Shown: piece after piece, positions 54,436 to 64,000 of the stretch
Position numbering within the stretch: position 1 is the stretch's first letter
How the letters are laid out: every line of letters starts with the position of its first letter
DNA from: Furcasterigmium furcatum
Lineage: Eukaryota > Ascomycota > Sordariomycetes > Glomerellales > Plectosphaerellaceae
Direction: 5' to 3'
Length of the DNA: 64,000 nt
Assembly (NCBI GenBank): GCA_001599815.1
Contig: BCIA01000002.1
Span: 2,763,626-2,827,625 of the forward strand
The notes under the pieces: generated by a model
Database searches by the model: none
The model's input: only the letters and a program-made list of their open reading frames with translations
What the model was told of the DNA's origin: nothing
Program-made: the position numbers and the translations under genes

Positions 54436-55115
54436 GTTGACGGCAGCAAGGGTGAGTAGGTAGGTGGCAGGGTTTGTCGAGGATTGGTCGCAAGTCTATG
54501 GCTTGTGTGGCCCTGATGCTGTCATTCGCGGTCTGTGTCGGTGTGCTACTCGATGCTGCCGTGTTCCTGCGTCTCAGCCCGTCTCGTGCGCCGGTGAAGC
54601 ATGTGGTGCCTCCAATGGACGTTGACGGGATGCGGCGGCCAGAGTGTGGAGGGGCTTCACCCGGTGTGTTGGTGGATCCGTGCTCGCCGTTAGCACGCGA
54701 CACGCCACGATTTGACTGGGCAGGAGGGCGTGATGCGGGGGACTCGGGCGCGTCGCCCCCAAAAAGTCCCGGAAGGGAAAGAAAACAAAAACATTCGTTG
54801 CTCCGGAGCAAGCCCACTCCAGCTCCTCCGTCATCAACAACATTCGCATCCCGCTTTTGTGCTCTTGCGACAGACAAGGAGCAAGAGGAGCACATTCCCC
54901 TCGGCATCCTCCCAACTACTAATCCAACCAGCTGCAGCTCGTCAGGGGCAAGACATCACAGCCCCCCCGCCCACCTGCGACCGCTTCGTCTCACCACCCT
55001 GATCCCCCCTCTTCCTCGGTCTTCTTGTTCTGCTTGTTGTCTTCTCCCGCATCTTGACCCGGGTCTTTGCATCTCGTCTGCTTCCCTCCCTCTCCGGGCT
55101 CCGGTTGCGACGACC
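54436..55115. promoter_or_regulatory. Bidirectional promoter, CDC7 / CND1
   Basis: 680 bases between divergent ATGs of two cell-cycle genes. The plus-strand frame is open for much of this segment, but its product is low-complexity and has no conserved start, so it is read as leader. I looked for MluI-box-like ACGCGT and saw none; a GACACGCCACG stretch near 54,700 is only suggestive. Confidence 0.4.
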
Positions 55116-58100
55116 ATGACCATGGAGTCGATCAAGTTCGACATCAACGAAGCCCTCAAACTCTACATGAGCGACCCGGCCACAATTTCCACGCCAGAGG
55201 CGGACAGCGCCCTCTTCGACTGCGAAAATGACCCCGAGTCCCTCACAAACGCGGTCATCGACCCGGTCCTTGACCCCATCATCGATGCTGTCGCGGATAA
55301 TCCAGAGGCCATCACAAGGCCGCTTCACATGGACTCATTGCAGTTCCTCCTAAAGTGCGCTCCCATTTCCCTTGACCCCCAGCCTGTGTTTTCGTCCGCT
55401 TCACCACGTCCCAGTCATGCTGCTAGGCCCTCCAAGGGCATTCAAGATCAATTTTCTGAACTTTTTAAACCCTCCAGGCACACATCCTACTTGCCGACGC
55501 ATGCCCTCAGCAAGCTCTTCGATCTCGTCATGTCCGGCCTCGGCGCCGAGGCAGACGCAATCAGCCACGATCTCGAGTCCCCCGACGACCAGGAAACGTT
55601 AGTGGCGCACAAGCAGCTTCTCGAAGTCTACGGGTTCCTCCTGCAATGGACCATCTCTGCGGTCGAGACCAAGGCCGCCGAGAAGCCCGCGCAGCCTGTC
55701 GCCCGCGGTCGTGGCAAGCCGAAGAAGAATGCGCCGAAGGGCCAAGACGCTGTGTGGGACTCATCACGGCAGCTGCAGTCGGCTCTCGAGACCATGTGCA
55801 AGGTTCTCAAGCTTAAGCTCTCCAAGATCTTTCTCACAACATCGGAGCGTGACACGTTTATTGGCCTTCTGACGCGCCCCGTATATCTGGTTCTTGAGAG
55901 CGAGCAGAGGGTCAAGAGTACATCCATCCGCATGCACGCTTTCAAGGTCCTCTGCATCGCCATCAAGCATCACGGACATGGCTACGGTAAGAAGTCGCAA
56001 CTATCATTCTGAGGAGGTAGTATCACTGACGCATATCAGCCGCCCAAATCAACATTGTCCAGAACCTGACCTACTTTGAGCACCTGTCGGAGCCAATGGC
56101 CGAGTTCCTTCATATTCTTGCCGACACTTATGACTACCCTCAGCTGGCGGATGAGATCCTGCGTGAGCTCAGTAACAAGGAGTTCAACAGTAATGATACC
56201 AAGGGCCCCAAGTCGGTGTCGCAATTCGTTGTCAAGCTTTCTGAGCTTGCACCGAGATTGGTGATCAAGCAAATGACAATGCTGGCTAAGCAGCTCGACA
56301 GCGAAGTAAGGTTCCTCGGTCAGTCTGCGAGGGGGCGCCTGCTGACTCTTTTTAGTCTTACACCCTGCGATGCGCCCTAATCGAAGTCTGCGGAAACATG
56401 GTCGTCTTCTTGAGCAAGGAAGATGAACGGGGCGAGAACCACAAGTCTCAGCTCAACGCTTTCTTTGATGTCCTGGAGGAGCGATTTCTCGATGTCAACC
56501 CCTACTGCAGATGCAGAGCTATTCAAGTCTACCTCAAAATCTGCGACCTGGAGCAAAAGTTCCCGAAGCGGAGGCAGAAGGCTGCTGAGCTGGCATGCCG
56601 CAGCCTGGAGGACAAGAGCAGCAACGTTCGAAGGAACGCCATCAAGCTGCTGGGCGGCCTCATCAAGACGCATCCTTTCACGGTCATGCATGGAGCACAG
56701 CTTTCGCGGAAGGAGTGGCAAACTCGGTACGATAAGGTCGAGGAGGAACTCAACGCCCTCAAGCCGCCTGCTGGAGCCCCGGGACTTGGTGAGACCGGGA
56801 ACACTACTGTCGACAACGAGCTCCTAGACGATGCTACCCAAGTGCCGGAGTCTCCGCAGAAGCCCATGACTGATGAGCAGAAGATTGCTGCGGTTCAAAA
56901 GGCTCAAGAAGAGGCCGCGACATCCGAGGCCATTGAGAAGCTGACCCTCACCAAGAGGTACTACAGCGAAGCTCTGAGATTCATCGACGTTCTGCACGAG
57001 GCAACCAGCACCGTCTGCCAGCTTCTCGGATCCCGGAACAAGAGCGAAGTCATCGAAGCCATCGACTACTTTGAGGTCGGCGATGCATACAATATTGAAC
57101 AGAACAAGGTCGGCATCCGGAGGATGCTCCGCCTCATCTGGACAAAGGGCAACAGCGACGAGGGGAAGGGCGTGCAGACGCATCTCATCGACTGTTACAA
57201 GCGTCTCTTCTTTGAGGCGCCCGATTCTTTCAGTCCCAACGATGCCGCCAACTACGTCGCCCGCAACATGATCAGTTTGACATTTGGCGCCACGCCAGCC
57301 GAGCTGACGTCTCTGGAGCAGCTCTTGAGCACCATGATGAAGGCTGGCATGATCCACGAGGTCGTCATTGCCAAGCTCTGGCAGGTCTATGGCGTGCAGA
57401 AGCGCGAGATCTCCCGGACGCAACGTCGTGGCGCCATCATTGTCCTCGGCATGCTTGCGACGGCCAACCCTGAGATCGTTGTTGGCGAGATGGAGACCAT
57501 GCTGCGAACAGGTCTCGGTGCCTATGGCCGGGCCGATCTCCAACTCGCCAAGTACACATGCATTGCCCTGCGGAGAATCAACCCGACGGGAAGACAAGCC
57601 AAGGAGGCTACAATCAAGTTCTCCCGGCTGTCGAACGAGCATGCCGTCCTCGCAAAACTTGCTGCCATTACCGAGGTGCCTTCGGAGAGCAAGGAATGGT
57701 ACGGTGTGGCAGAGCAGGCCATCAATGCCATCTATGCCATTTCCAACCACCCCGATGTGCTCTGTTCCGATATCATCCGGCGCAAAGCCCGACACGTCTT
57801 TGCGCAGCAGTCTCGCCCGAGCTCGAGAGACGAAACGCAGATGATGACACAGGCAGTGACACAGCAGGTGGATGCGGAAGGCAACCAGACGGTCGTTGAA
57901 GGCCAGCCGAAAAAGAGAGATGCCGCTATCAATCTGTCACAGCTGCTGTTCATCGTGGGCCATGTGGCTATCAAGCAGATTGTGCATCTCGAGCTGTGCG
58001 AGCTGGACTTCAAGCGCCGCAAGCAGGACCTTGAGAAGGATAAGATGGCCAAGGCTGCCGAGGCAGCTAAGCAGGACAAGCCGCCCGAGGATGACGATCT

Positions 58101-58926
58101 CGACCTCATCGGAGGCACGACGGAGGATGATTTCACGGAAGCCATGGCACATATTCGAGAGCGAGAGCTCCTGTACGGCCCCCAATCGCTGCTGGCCATG
58201 TTCGGCCCGCTGGTGTCCGAGATTTGCGCCAACAATACGACCTATGCCGACAAGGGTTTGCAGGCAGCGGCAACTCTGTGCCTGGCTAAGCTCATGTGCG
58301 TCAGCTCTGAGTACTGCGAGGCCAACCTTCCCCTCCTGATCACCATCATGGAGCGCTCCTCCGACGCGACTGTGCGTTCTAACGCGGTCATTGCGCTTGG
58401 CGATATGGCTGTGTGCTTCAACCACCTCATCGACGAGAACACGGACTTCCTGTACCGCCGCCTGGCAGACAATGACCAGTCTGTCAAGCGGACGTGTCTG
58501 ATGACCCTAACATTCCTCATCCTGGCCGGCCAGGTCAAGGTGAAGGGCCAACTGGGCGAGATGGCCAAGTGTCTGGAGGATGAGGACCGGCGGATCGCGG
58601 ACCTGGCAAGGATGTTCTTCACGGAGCTCAGCACCAAGGACAACGCGGTGTACAACCACTTTGTGGACATGTTCTCGCTGCTGTCAGCAGAGAAGGGTCT
58701 GGAGGAGGAGAGCTTTCGCCGAATCGTGCGGTTCCTGCTCGGCTTCGTTGAGAAGGACAAGCACGCCAGGCAGTTGGCAGAGAAGCTGGCGGCGAGGCTC
58801 AACCGGTGTGACACGGAGCGGCAATGGAACGATGTCGCCTTCGCCCTGGGCCTGTTGCCGCACAAGAACGAAGAGATTGCGAAGGTTGTTTCGGAAGGCT
58901 TCAAGATGGTGCAGGCGCCGGCGTGA
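55116..58926 (+). CDS. CND1 homologue: Condensin complex subunit 1 (Cnd1/Ycs4/NCAPD2)
   Basis: HEAT-repeat non-SMC subunit of condensin I, required for mitotic chromosome compaction. Exons 55116-55354, 55478-55986, 56040-56305 and 56356-58926 give 1194 residues, as expected. The N-terminus MTMESIKFDINEALKLYMSD and the segment LEVYGFLLQWTISAVE are typical of the Cnd1 N-terminal domain. The central region RFLDVNPYCRCRAIQVYLKI and SSNVRRNAIKLLGGLI is the most conserved stretch. ERSSDATVRSNAVIALGDMA, VCFNHLIDENTDFLYRRL and DNDQSVKRTCLMTLTFLILA are diagnostic C-terminal HEAT units. All exon junctions keep frame. The start at 55116 begins the conserved N-terminus; a frame open further upstream is low-complexity. 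Divergent from CDC7. Confidence 0.96.
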
Positions 58927-60431
58927 GGAAAATAGTCTGTATTCTAAGGCACCTTGCCCAGGCTGTTGATGGTCTGCTTTAGGCGGTTGGGCTCGCGGCG
59001 TTGGAGACGGACGGTATACCTGATATGATGGGGGGTGTATTGGATTTAATGAGAAGATGATTCTGAGTCACCGATGCCTTCCAATACGGAGGTGCTGTGG
59101 ATGTGGCAGCTAACAGGCAGACGTCACAACACAAAGGCTTGTTATCAAGCACACAGAATCAGTGACTGCCTGGAGTCGCGGCTGTGATGCATCCCGCCAG
59201 CAGACTTCACATCAACCCTGAGAGAAGTGAGATGATCCCTCTCTTAACATCAGAAAATCGAGCTAGTCTCTTACTGAACTGACATAAGTCCAAGGAGCAC
59301 CTAATAACTGGACCGCAATCCAGCTGGACCGGCCGAGTATCTTGCGACCCTCACCGCCGCACGTCCAAGTGCTCCTGAGAGGCAAAGTGGGGTGACTTGG
59401 CGGGGTTGGTCAGGTGCCTACAGCTGGGAAACCCCCCTTCGTCACCGGTAACGACTAACCGGTGCTCGCCCGCCAATCAGCCAATGGCGCAGGCTGCACA
59501 GCCTGAGGTGCATGACGGGACCCCCCATCGATCCACACCTTCCGGCGCAACGGGGTGAGGAGGTACAAATAGGGCAGGTCTTCCTTCCCTCCCGGCGCCC
59601 GGTTTGCAGCGCAATGCGGCCGTCCCACTGTTGCCGGAGCTTGAATCGCATCTCGTCACCAAATCACTTGCTACATCAATTCACACCGCAGTCTGGGGCC
59701 GCTGACAACCTGCATCCATCACACCACCCACACGAACCAAGCCTTGCCCACCTCTCTGTCGCCTCTGGTTCATCTCCTCGGACAAAGACCACCGCATCAC
59801 CATCAAAGCATACACATCCCTCGAGGCTTAGTTGGTATACTATCCCTTTCTTTAACAGGGCTCTCTCGACATCCCCATCGCATTCCAGCCATCTCCGATT
59901 GCCTCTCTTCATAAGTCGACCTGGCTGGCCAGACTTGGTGCCTATCTTTGGCCGCCTCCTCTACCCCCACATACAACTCGCCCTGGCCCCCCTCACCTTG
60001 CGCGACGACCAACAGGCAAGACATACCTCGACAATATCGACCTTTCGATAGCTACCTACCTATTCGGAGCTCCCCACTTCAACCACAATCCAAGCGGGAA
60101 GCTGCAAATCAATTAGACGGGAACGACATATTCGCGCACCGACTCGCTTGCAATTCAGGTCCAACTGACCCGACATTCCATCAATCGCCGACGGTTCCAA
60201 CCCGTTTTCAGCCAGAAAGCTCAAGCTCCACGATCTGCCGCTGCCGCCCCACTTTATTTCATCGGAGCTCAAAGTCCCACTGAAGCCAAGCTTCACGACG
60301 CGATTCATTACCTCGCCCCCCCAATCGATCCCACCTTCAAACCAACACCACGCCGACCATCATTCCTGAGCTATTCGCGGCTCTGACGCCGAAGAGGCGA
60401 GCATCCATCACAAGCTTCCCGTGGCGCTGCC
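58927..60431. other. Intergenic: CND1 3' region and FCP1 promoter/leader
   Basis: About 1.5 kb with no recognised conserved gene. From about 59,640 the plus strand is C/T/A-rich and G-poor, like a long leader. An open frame with ATG at 59,512 (179 codons) gives a Ser/Pro/His-rich product with no conserved pattern and is treated as a composition artefact or long uORF. Confidence 0.45.
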
Positions 60432-60482
60432 ATGACGTCGAAAGCCACGGTACCTAAATCCATCAAAGCATTACCGAGCTAG
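60432..60482 (+). promoter_or_regulatory. Upstream ORF (16 codons) in the FCP1 leader
   Basis: The ATG at 60432 opens MTSKATVPKSIKALPS and stops at 60480-60482, 123 bases before the FCP1 ATG. If the leader extends this far it would lower initiation at FCP1. Assigned from sequence only. Confidence 0.35.
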
Positions 60483-60605
60483 GTTCGTCGCCATCTTGAT
60501 CCCGTTCGTCACGTCAACAACCTATCCCTCTCCGCCTGCACGGCATCGTTCTGACAGCCGATTTGAAGCAGAACATACATATCTCCAGAATCTGTTGCTA
60601 CTGCA

Positions 60606-62981
60606 ATGGGCAAGTTATTATCTCTCGGGACGCGTCTGCGGTACCCGGTCACCGTCACAAAGCTTCTCAAACGCCCCGGCGACACGATAAAGAAGCAAGA
60701 AAGCGTCCTCGAGTACTCCTTCAAATGGATGAAAGAGATGGGCGACCACGTCTCGGGGGAGACATGGCAGGAAGAACAAACAACAATTGCTAGTTGGGAT
60801 AGTCCCGTCGACGGCACGCTGAAGAGCTGGCGCTTGCTGGAAGGCGATGCCGTCCACAAGGACATGCCCTGTATGGAGGTCGACGAGACGTGCAGCCACG
60901 AGATGCAGTACCACGGAATGTGCGCCTTTTGTGGCGAGGACATGACCGAGGTCAACTGGGCCAGCGACCAGGCTAACACCCACCGTGCCACCGTCAACAT
61001 GACCCACGACCAGACCGGTCTCATGGTCAGCAACGCGCTGGCCACGCGTGCCGAACACGAGGCCCAACGTCGCCTCTTGGGTCAGCGGAAACTCAGTCTT
61101 GTTGTGGATCTCGATCAGACCATCATCCACGCCTGCATCGAGCCTACCGTCGGCGAGTGGATGGACGATCCCACCAACCCGAATTACGATGCCGTCAAGC
61201 ATGTCCAGAAATTCCAACTCAACGACGAGGGCCCTCGGGGTCCAGTAACTAGCAACTGCTGGTACTACATCAAGATGCGGCCCGGGCTGAAGGAGTTTCT
61301 CGAAAAGGTCGCGGAGCTGTACGAGCTCCATGTGTACACTATGGGCACCCGTGCCTATGCCTTGAATATTGCCAAGATCGTCGACCCCCAGCAAAAGCTC
61401 TTCGGCAACCGAGTCATCAGTCGCGACGAGAGCGGCAGTATGATCACCAAGGACCTACAACGTCTCTTCCCCGCCAGCACCAACATGGTTGTCATCATCG
61501 ACGATCGTGCGGATGTATGGCCCCGCAACCGACCAAACCTGATCAAAGTCGTCCCCTACGACTTCTTCAAGGGCATTGGAGATATCAACTCGAGTTTCCT
61601 TCCAAAACGCCGCGATATCCTGCCCAGCCCGGCAGCACCCAATGGCAATATCACGATTGCGGAGGCCAAGGAGGAAACCAAGACCCAAACGGCTACTCCG
61701 TTGCCCGCAGCCGGGGCGGAGCTGCCTGTCGCAAGTCCCGCCCTCGAAAAGCAGCTCCAGCAGCAGGCAGAGGAGCAGGAGAGGACCCTGGAGCAGCAGC
61801 TTAAGGACCGGCCATTGCTCCATGCGCAGGAGGCTCTTGACAAAGAGAATGAAGAAAAAGTCAAGGAGGACGGTGCTGAAGGCCATAAAAGCGAGGCGGA
61901 GAGCGATAACAGAGCCCAGGTGCTCCGCGACGACGACCAGGAGCTGGAGTTCCTGCAGAAGCACCTCGAAAACCTCCACGGCGAATTCTTCAAGATCTAC
62001 GATGAGAGACGCCATTCACGCCGGGAGACTCCTCCTAAACAAGCACCGTCCCACGACAAGCCCAGGCGCAAGTCGCAGGATGACGGGGTCGATTTATCTA
62101 TGGTTCCCGATGTCGGCGAAGTCCTCGACCAGCTCAAGTCCGAGGTACTGCAGGACACCGTCGTCGTCCTTTCCGGCCTGGTGCCCCTGGGCGTCGACGT
62201 AACGCAATCGGATATTGGAGTCCAAGCAATGAGCCACGGCGCGCAACTTCAGACTAAGGTGTCGAAGAAGGTGACGCATCTCGTTGTCTCGAGTGCTCGT
62301 ATTAGGACAACCAAGGCCACTCAGGCAGCCAGGATACCCAGCATCAAGATCGTAAACCAGCACTGGCTGCTGAACAGCATCAGCCAGTGGAAGCACCTTG
62401 ACGAGGAGCCGTATCTCGAACATATCGAGCTTCGCGATCGCCAGAATGGCTCTGCGGCAGAAGACGCTGCTGCGGATCATGAAGAGCAAAGAGGGCTGCA
62501 AATCGTTACCGAGGAGGCGTTCGATGACGATGACGAAGAGTCTGCGGATGGGGATGATGAGGATACTGAGAACCCCGACGGCTCCATTAGCCCAATCGAC
62601 GGCAACCTCGACTGGGACGCGCTGAATGACGAGGTGAACGAGTTCCTGAACGACGGCACGGATGACGAGTCTCAGAGCGACAACGAAAGTGTCTCGCGAC
62701 GCAGCTCTGCCGATGATGCCACGGACGATGAGCGATCGTCGACCAATTCAGGCGTCAAACGTAAGGCGGATGACGGCGAGGGCGACGATGGGAGTGCTCT
62801 TGCCAAGAGACAACGGCTTGCCAAAGACCGGGGGGCATCAAAGCTCAGTAGCAGCCTGCCCACGCCACAGATTACAGATGGCGACGGTGACGGTGACGGC
62901 CAGGAGGGCGATGATGACTTGGACGATTTGGAGGCGGAGCTCGAGGCGGCGTTGGAAAGGGAGCTATCCGCAGGGAACTAG
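60606..62981 (+). CDS. FCP1 homologue: RNA polymerase II CTD phosphatase FCP1
   Basis: Dephosphorylates Ser2/Ser5 of the Pol II C-terminal repeats to recycle polymerase. A single exon encodes 791 residues. LSLVVDLDQTIIHACIEPTV holds the acyl-phosphatase signature, Asp168 and Asp170 in DLDQT. The FCPH domain continues with MRPGLKEFLEKVAELYELHV, TMGTRAYALNIAKIVDP and MVVIIDDRADVWP. A BRCT domain lies at about residues 502-610 (VVVLSGLVPLGVD, then KKVTHLVVSS, then IKIVNQHWLLNSISQWKHLD). The N-terminus has a biotinyl/lipoyl-like patch and a CSHEMQYHGMCAFCG cluster also seen in Fcp1. The C-terminus is very acidic and ends in an Asp/Glu-rich helix, a known TFIIF-binding type tail. No introns, unlike most neighbours. 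Confidence 0.96.
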   Translation: MGKLLSLGTRLRYPVTVTKLLKRPGDTIKKQESVLEYSFKWMKEMGDHVSGETWQEEQTTIASWDSPVDGTLKSWRLLEGDAVHKDMPCMEVDETCSHEMQYHGMCAFCGEDMTEVNWASDQANTHRATVNMTHDQTGLMVSNALATRAEHEAQRRLLGQRKLSLVVDLDQTIIHACIEPTVGEWMDDPTNPNYDAVKHVQKFQLNDEGPRGPVTSNCWYYIKMRPGLKEFLEKVAELYELHVYTMGTRAYALNIAKIVDPQQKLFGNRVISRDESGSMITKDLQRLFPASTNMVVIIDDRADVWPRNRPNLIKVVPYDFFKGIGDINSSFLPKRRDILPSPAAPNGNITIAEAKEETKTQTATPLPAAGAELPVASPALEKQLQQQAEEQERTLEQQLKDRPLLHAQEALDKENEEKVKEDGAEGHKSEAESDNRAQVLRDDDQELEFLQKHLENLHGEFFKIYDERRHSRRETPPKQAPSHDKPRRKSQDDGVDLSMVPDVGEVLDQLKSEVLQDTVVVLSGLVPLGVDVTQSDIGVQAMSHGAQLQTKVSKKVTHLVVSSARIRTTKATQAARIPSIKIVNQHWLLNSISQWKHLDEEPYLEHIELRDRQNGSAAEDAAADHEEQRGLQIVTEEAFDDDDEESADGDDEDTENPDGSISPIDGNLDWDALNDEVNEFLNDGTDDESQSDNESVSRRSSADDATDDERSSTNSGVKRKADDGEGDDGSALAKRQRLAKDRGASKLSSSLPTPQITDGDGDGDGQEGDDDLDDLEAELEAALERELSAGN

Positions 62982-63293
62982 CAGTCCGCACGGGGTGCCG
63001 TGGAAGGCGGACTCCACCATGTGCGGCGTTTCTGGTAACCAAGCCGGTTCTGTGATATAGCTTTGGGTCAGATGATACAAAGGGGATGATGCCGGTTAGC
63101 AGTGGTTGATACCCCCCGGCTTTCCTCATCCTGGGGCCCCACGGTTCGTACGATATGGCGGGGTTTTGACACGAGGCATGGCGTGGGCGTTGATCGTTGA
63201 TTCTGGCCCGGCGTTTGGCTGAAGCGCTTGTAGAGTATATTGGAGGCGAATCATCACTATCATATTGCCTTGCCGCTCAACAAAGAGACAGCC
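62982..63293. other. Intergenic: FCP1 3' region
   Basis: About 310 bases after the FCP1 stop. 3' UTR expected; nothing else recognised. Confidence 0.35.
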
Positions 63294-63415
63294 TCGATTT
63301 CCTCAAGTCAGGGAGAGAACACCTCAACTATCTGAGGCCTGGTATAATCTCTAGTTTGGTGAGGCTATCTCGATTTTCTCAAGTAGCAATTGAGGACAAC
63401 CCAATTATCTGAGGC
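63294..63415. repeat. Two-copy direct repeat, 76 bp period
   Basis: TCGATTTCCTCAAGT at 63294 recurs as TCGATTTTCTCAAGT at 63370. CTCAACTATCTGAGGC in unit 1 matches CCCAATTATCTGAGGC in unit 2. The blocks are separated by about the same spacing in both units. In unit 1, CCTCA and TGAGG around ACTATC form a small inverted repeat. It lies about 400-500 bases upstream of the NDUFA13-like ATG. Confidence 0.6.
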
Positions 63416-63808
63416 TCGATCGGAAGTCTGCTCGTCGACTTGATCGTTCCACGATGTGGAAATCTCGGTGAACTCGGTGAAGAAAGGTGTCAGGCTCTCG
63501 GGCCAATTGGCCAATCATGTCGCTCCTTATGTAATCCTCTCCACCGAAAACAATGACCGCAGCGCCGTGCCGGACGACTTCAGGGAATACCATCTTGACT
63601 GCAAACCCCAGTTCATCGACATCTTCACCGCTCCTGCACGAGAAACAGGAGACGAATCGGCACGGATCACCAAAAGAATACACGTCGCCACGGATTGAGA
63701 CGAGCGAGCGACGACAAGAGACCGACCTTGGACTGAATCGGAGGAGCGCCGACGACCCGAAAGAAGCACCCACTCCATCTAAAGGACGAAGGGGACCCGA
63801 CAAACACG
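63416..63808. promoter_or_regulatory. Upstream region of the NDUFA13-like gene
   Basis: About 390 bases directly before the ATG at 63809. A frame near 63,456-63,698 (80 codons, TTG-type start) has no recognised domain, and I do not call it a gene. The last 100 bases are A/G-rich, a usual leader composition. Confidence 0.35.
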
Positions 63809-64000
63809 ATGCCTCAGGATATGCCGCCCGTTGGCGGCTACCAGGCCGTCCAATATAAGGTGGGTTTGATTTTACCCTCCAGCCTTGGGAGGCGCTGGGA
63901 GAGTCGTGGCGTGCGGATCGACGACACGGGCTATTGCGACGATTGCAGACTCTAGACGGGCGAGGAGGTCTGACGGGGGGCGATGTCCACCAAGCTGCCT
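63809..64000 (+). CDS. NDUFA13 homologue: Complex I subunit NDUFA13/GRIM-19, first exon only (cut by window edge)
   Basis: Exon 1 is 63809-63859 and encodes MPQDMPPVGGYQAVQYK, matching the start of fungal GRIM-19/B16.6 proteins. It is followed by a GTGGGT donor at 63860. The next exon should begin with an Arg-Asn-Leu-Pro stretch; none is found in the last 140 bases, so the intron continues beyond the window. The protein would be a single-span accessory subunit of mitochondrial complex I, the third complex-I-linked gene in this window. Confidence 0.7.

Noticed and set aside
54474..55115. In-frame N-terminal extension of CND1
   Set aside because: The upstream stretch is low complexity and lacks conservation signs. 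The ATG at 55116 begins the typical Cnd1 N-terminus.
59512..60051. 179-codon frame in the FCP1 leader as a protein gene
   Set aside because: Product is Ser/Pro/His-rich without conserved features, explained by C/A-rich leader composition.
63456..63698. 80-codon frame upstream of NDUFA13-like exon 1
   Set aside because: Begins at a non-ATG codon, matches nothing recognised and lies in promoter position.
1..64000. CRISPR arrays, operons, ribosome binding sites or prophage
   Set aside because: The window is eukaryotic, with spliceosomal introns in most genes; no array-like repeats were seen.

Overview
The window is nuclear DNA of a filamentous ascomycete (Pezizomycotina), most likely a Sordariomycete. 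The evidence is dense genes on both strands, short introns of about 50-120 bases with GTRNGT donors and CTRAC-type branch sites, GC-rich third codon positions, and fungal families such as DUF3405, haem-thiolate peroxidase, a Goodbye-type STAND protein and GH24 lysozyme. I cannot name the species. I rebuilt 26 complete protein genes and the first exon of one more. Splice sites were read by eye and checked for phase, so every listed exon set translates without a stop. No tRNA, rRNA, CRISPR or full transposon was seen.

Layout. 0.2-9.1 kb: NCS1 nucleobase permease, NTF2-fold-like protein, DUF3405 Golgi-type protein, secreted haem-thiolate peroxidase and an atypical SDR. 9.9-24.0 kb: membrane-anchored alpha/beta hydrolase, protein-isoaspartate methyltransferase, BSD2/Ndfip-like sorting adaptor, then a largely mitochondrial stretch (complex III assembly factor, citrate carrier, a proline-rich unknown, complex I 23 kDa subunit, mitochondrial acyl carrier protein). 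24.9-26.8 kb: CCCH zinc-finger protein, followed by a 6 kb stretch with no recognisable gene. 32.7-33.9 kb: HpcH/HpaI-type aldolase. 35.5-43.1 kb: NLR-like STAND NTPase, secreted cysteine-rich tandem-repeat protein and secreted GH24 lysozyme. 43.8-48.1 kb: NmrA-like reductase, a redox-inactive PDI-like protein ending HDEL and a prolyl 4-hydroxylase. 48.3-63.0 kb: housekeeping block with CHL1 helicase, ribosomal protein uL15, CDC7 kinase, condensin Cnd1 and FCP1 phosphatase. The right edge holds the first exon of the complex I subunit NDUFA13/GRIM-19.

Main points of interest. (1) Two introns in unrelated genes (2575-2649 and 10427-10547) are homologous to each other from donor to acceptor and sit in different codon phases. 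This is the signature of introner-like elements, i.e. recently multiplied introns. (2) A PDI-like protein without CxxC but with HDEL is head-to-head with a prolyl 4-hydroxylase that has a signal peptide but no ER-retention tail. This resembles the alpha/beta partnership of animal collagen prolyl 4-hydroxylase. (3) An NLR-like receptor lies beside two secreted antagonism-type proteins, one built from an internally duplicated 8-cysteine module.
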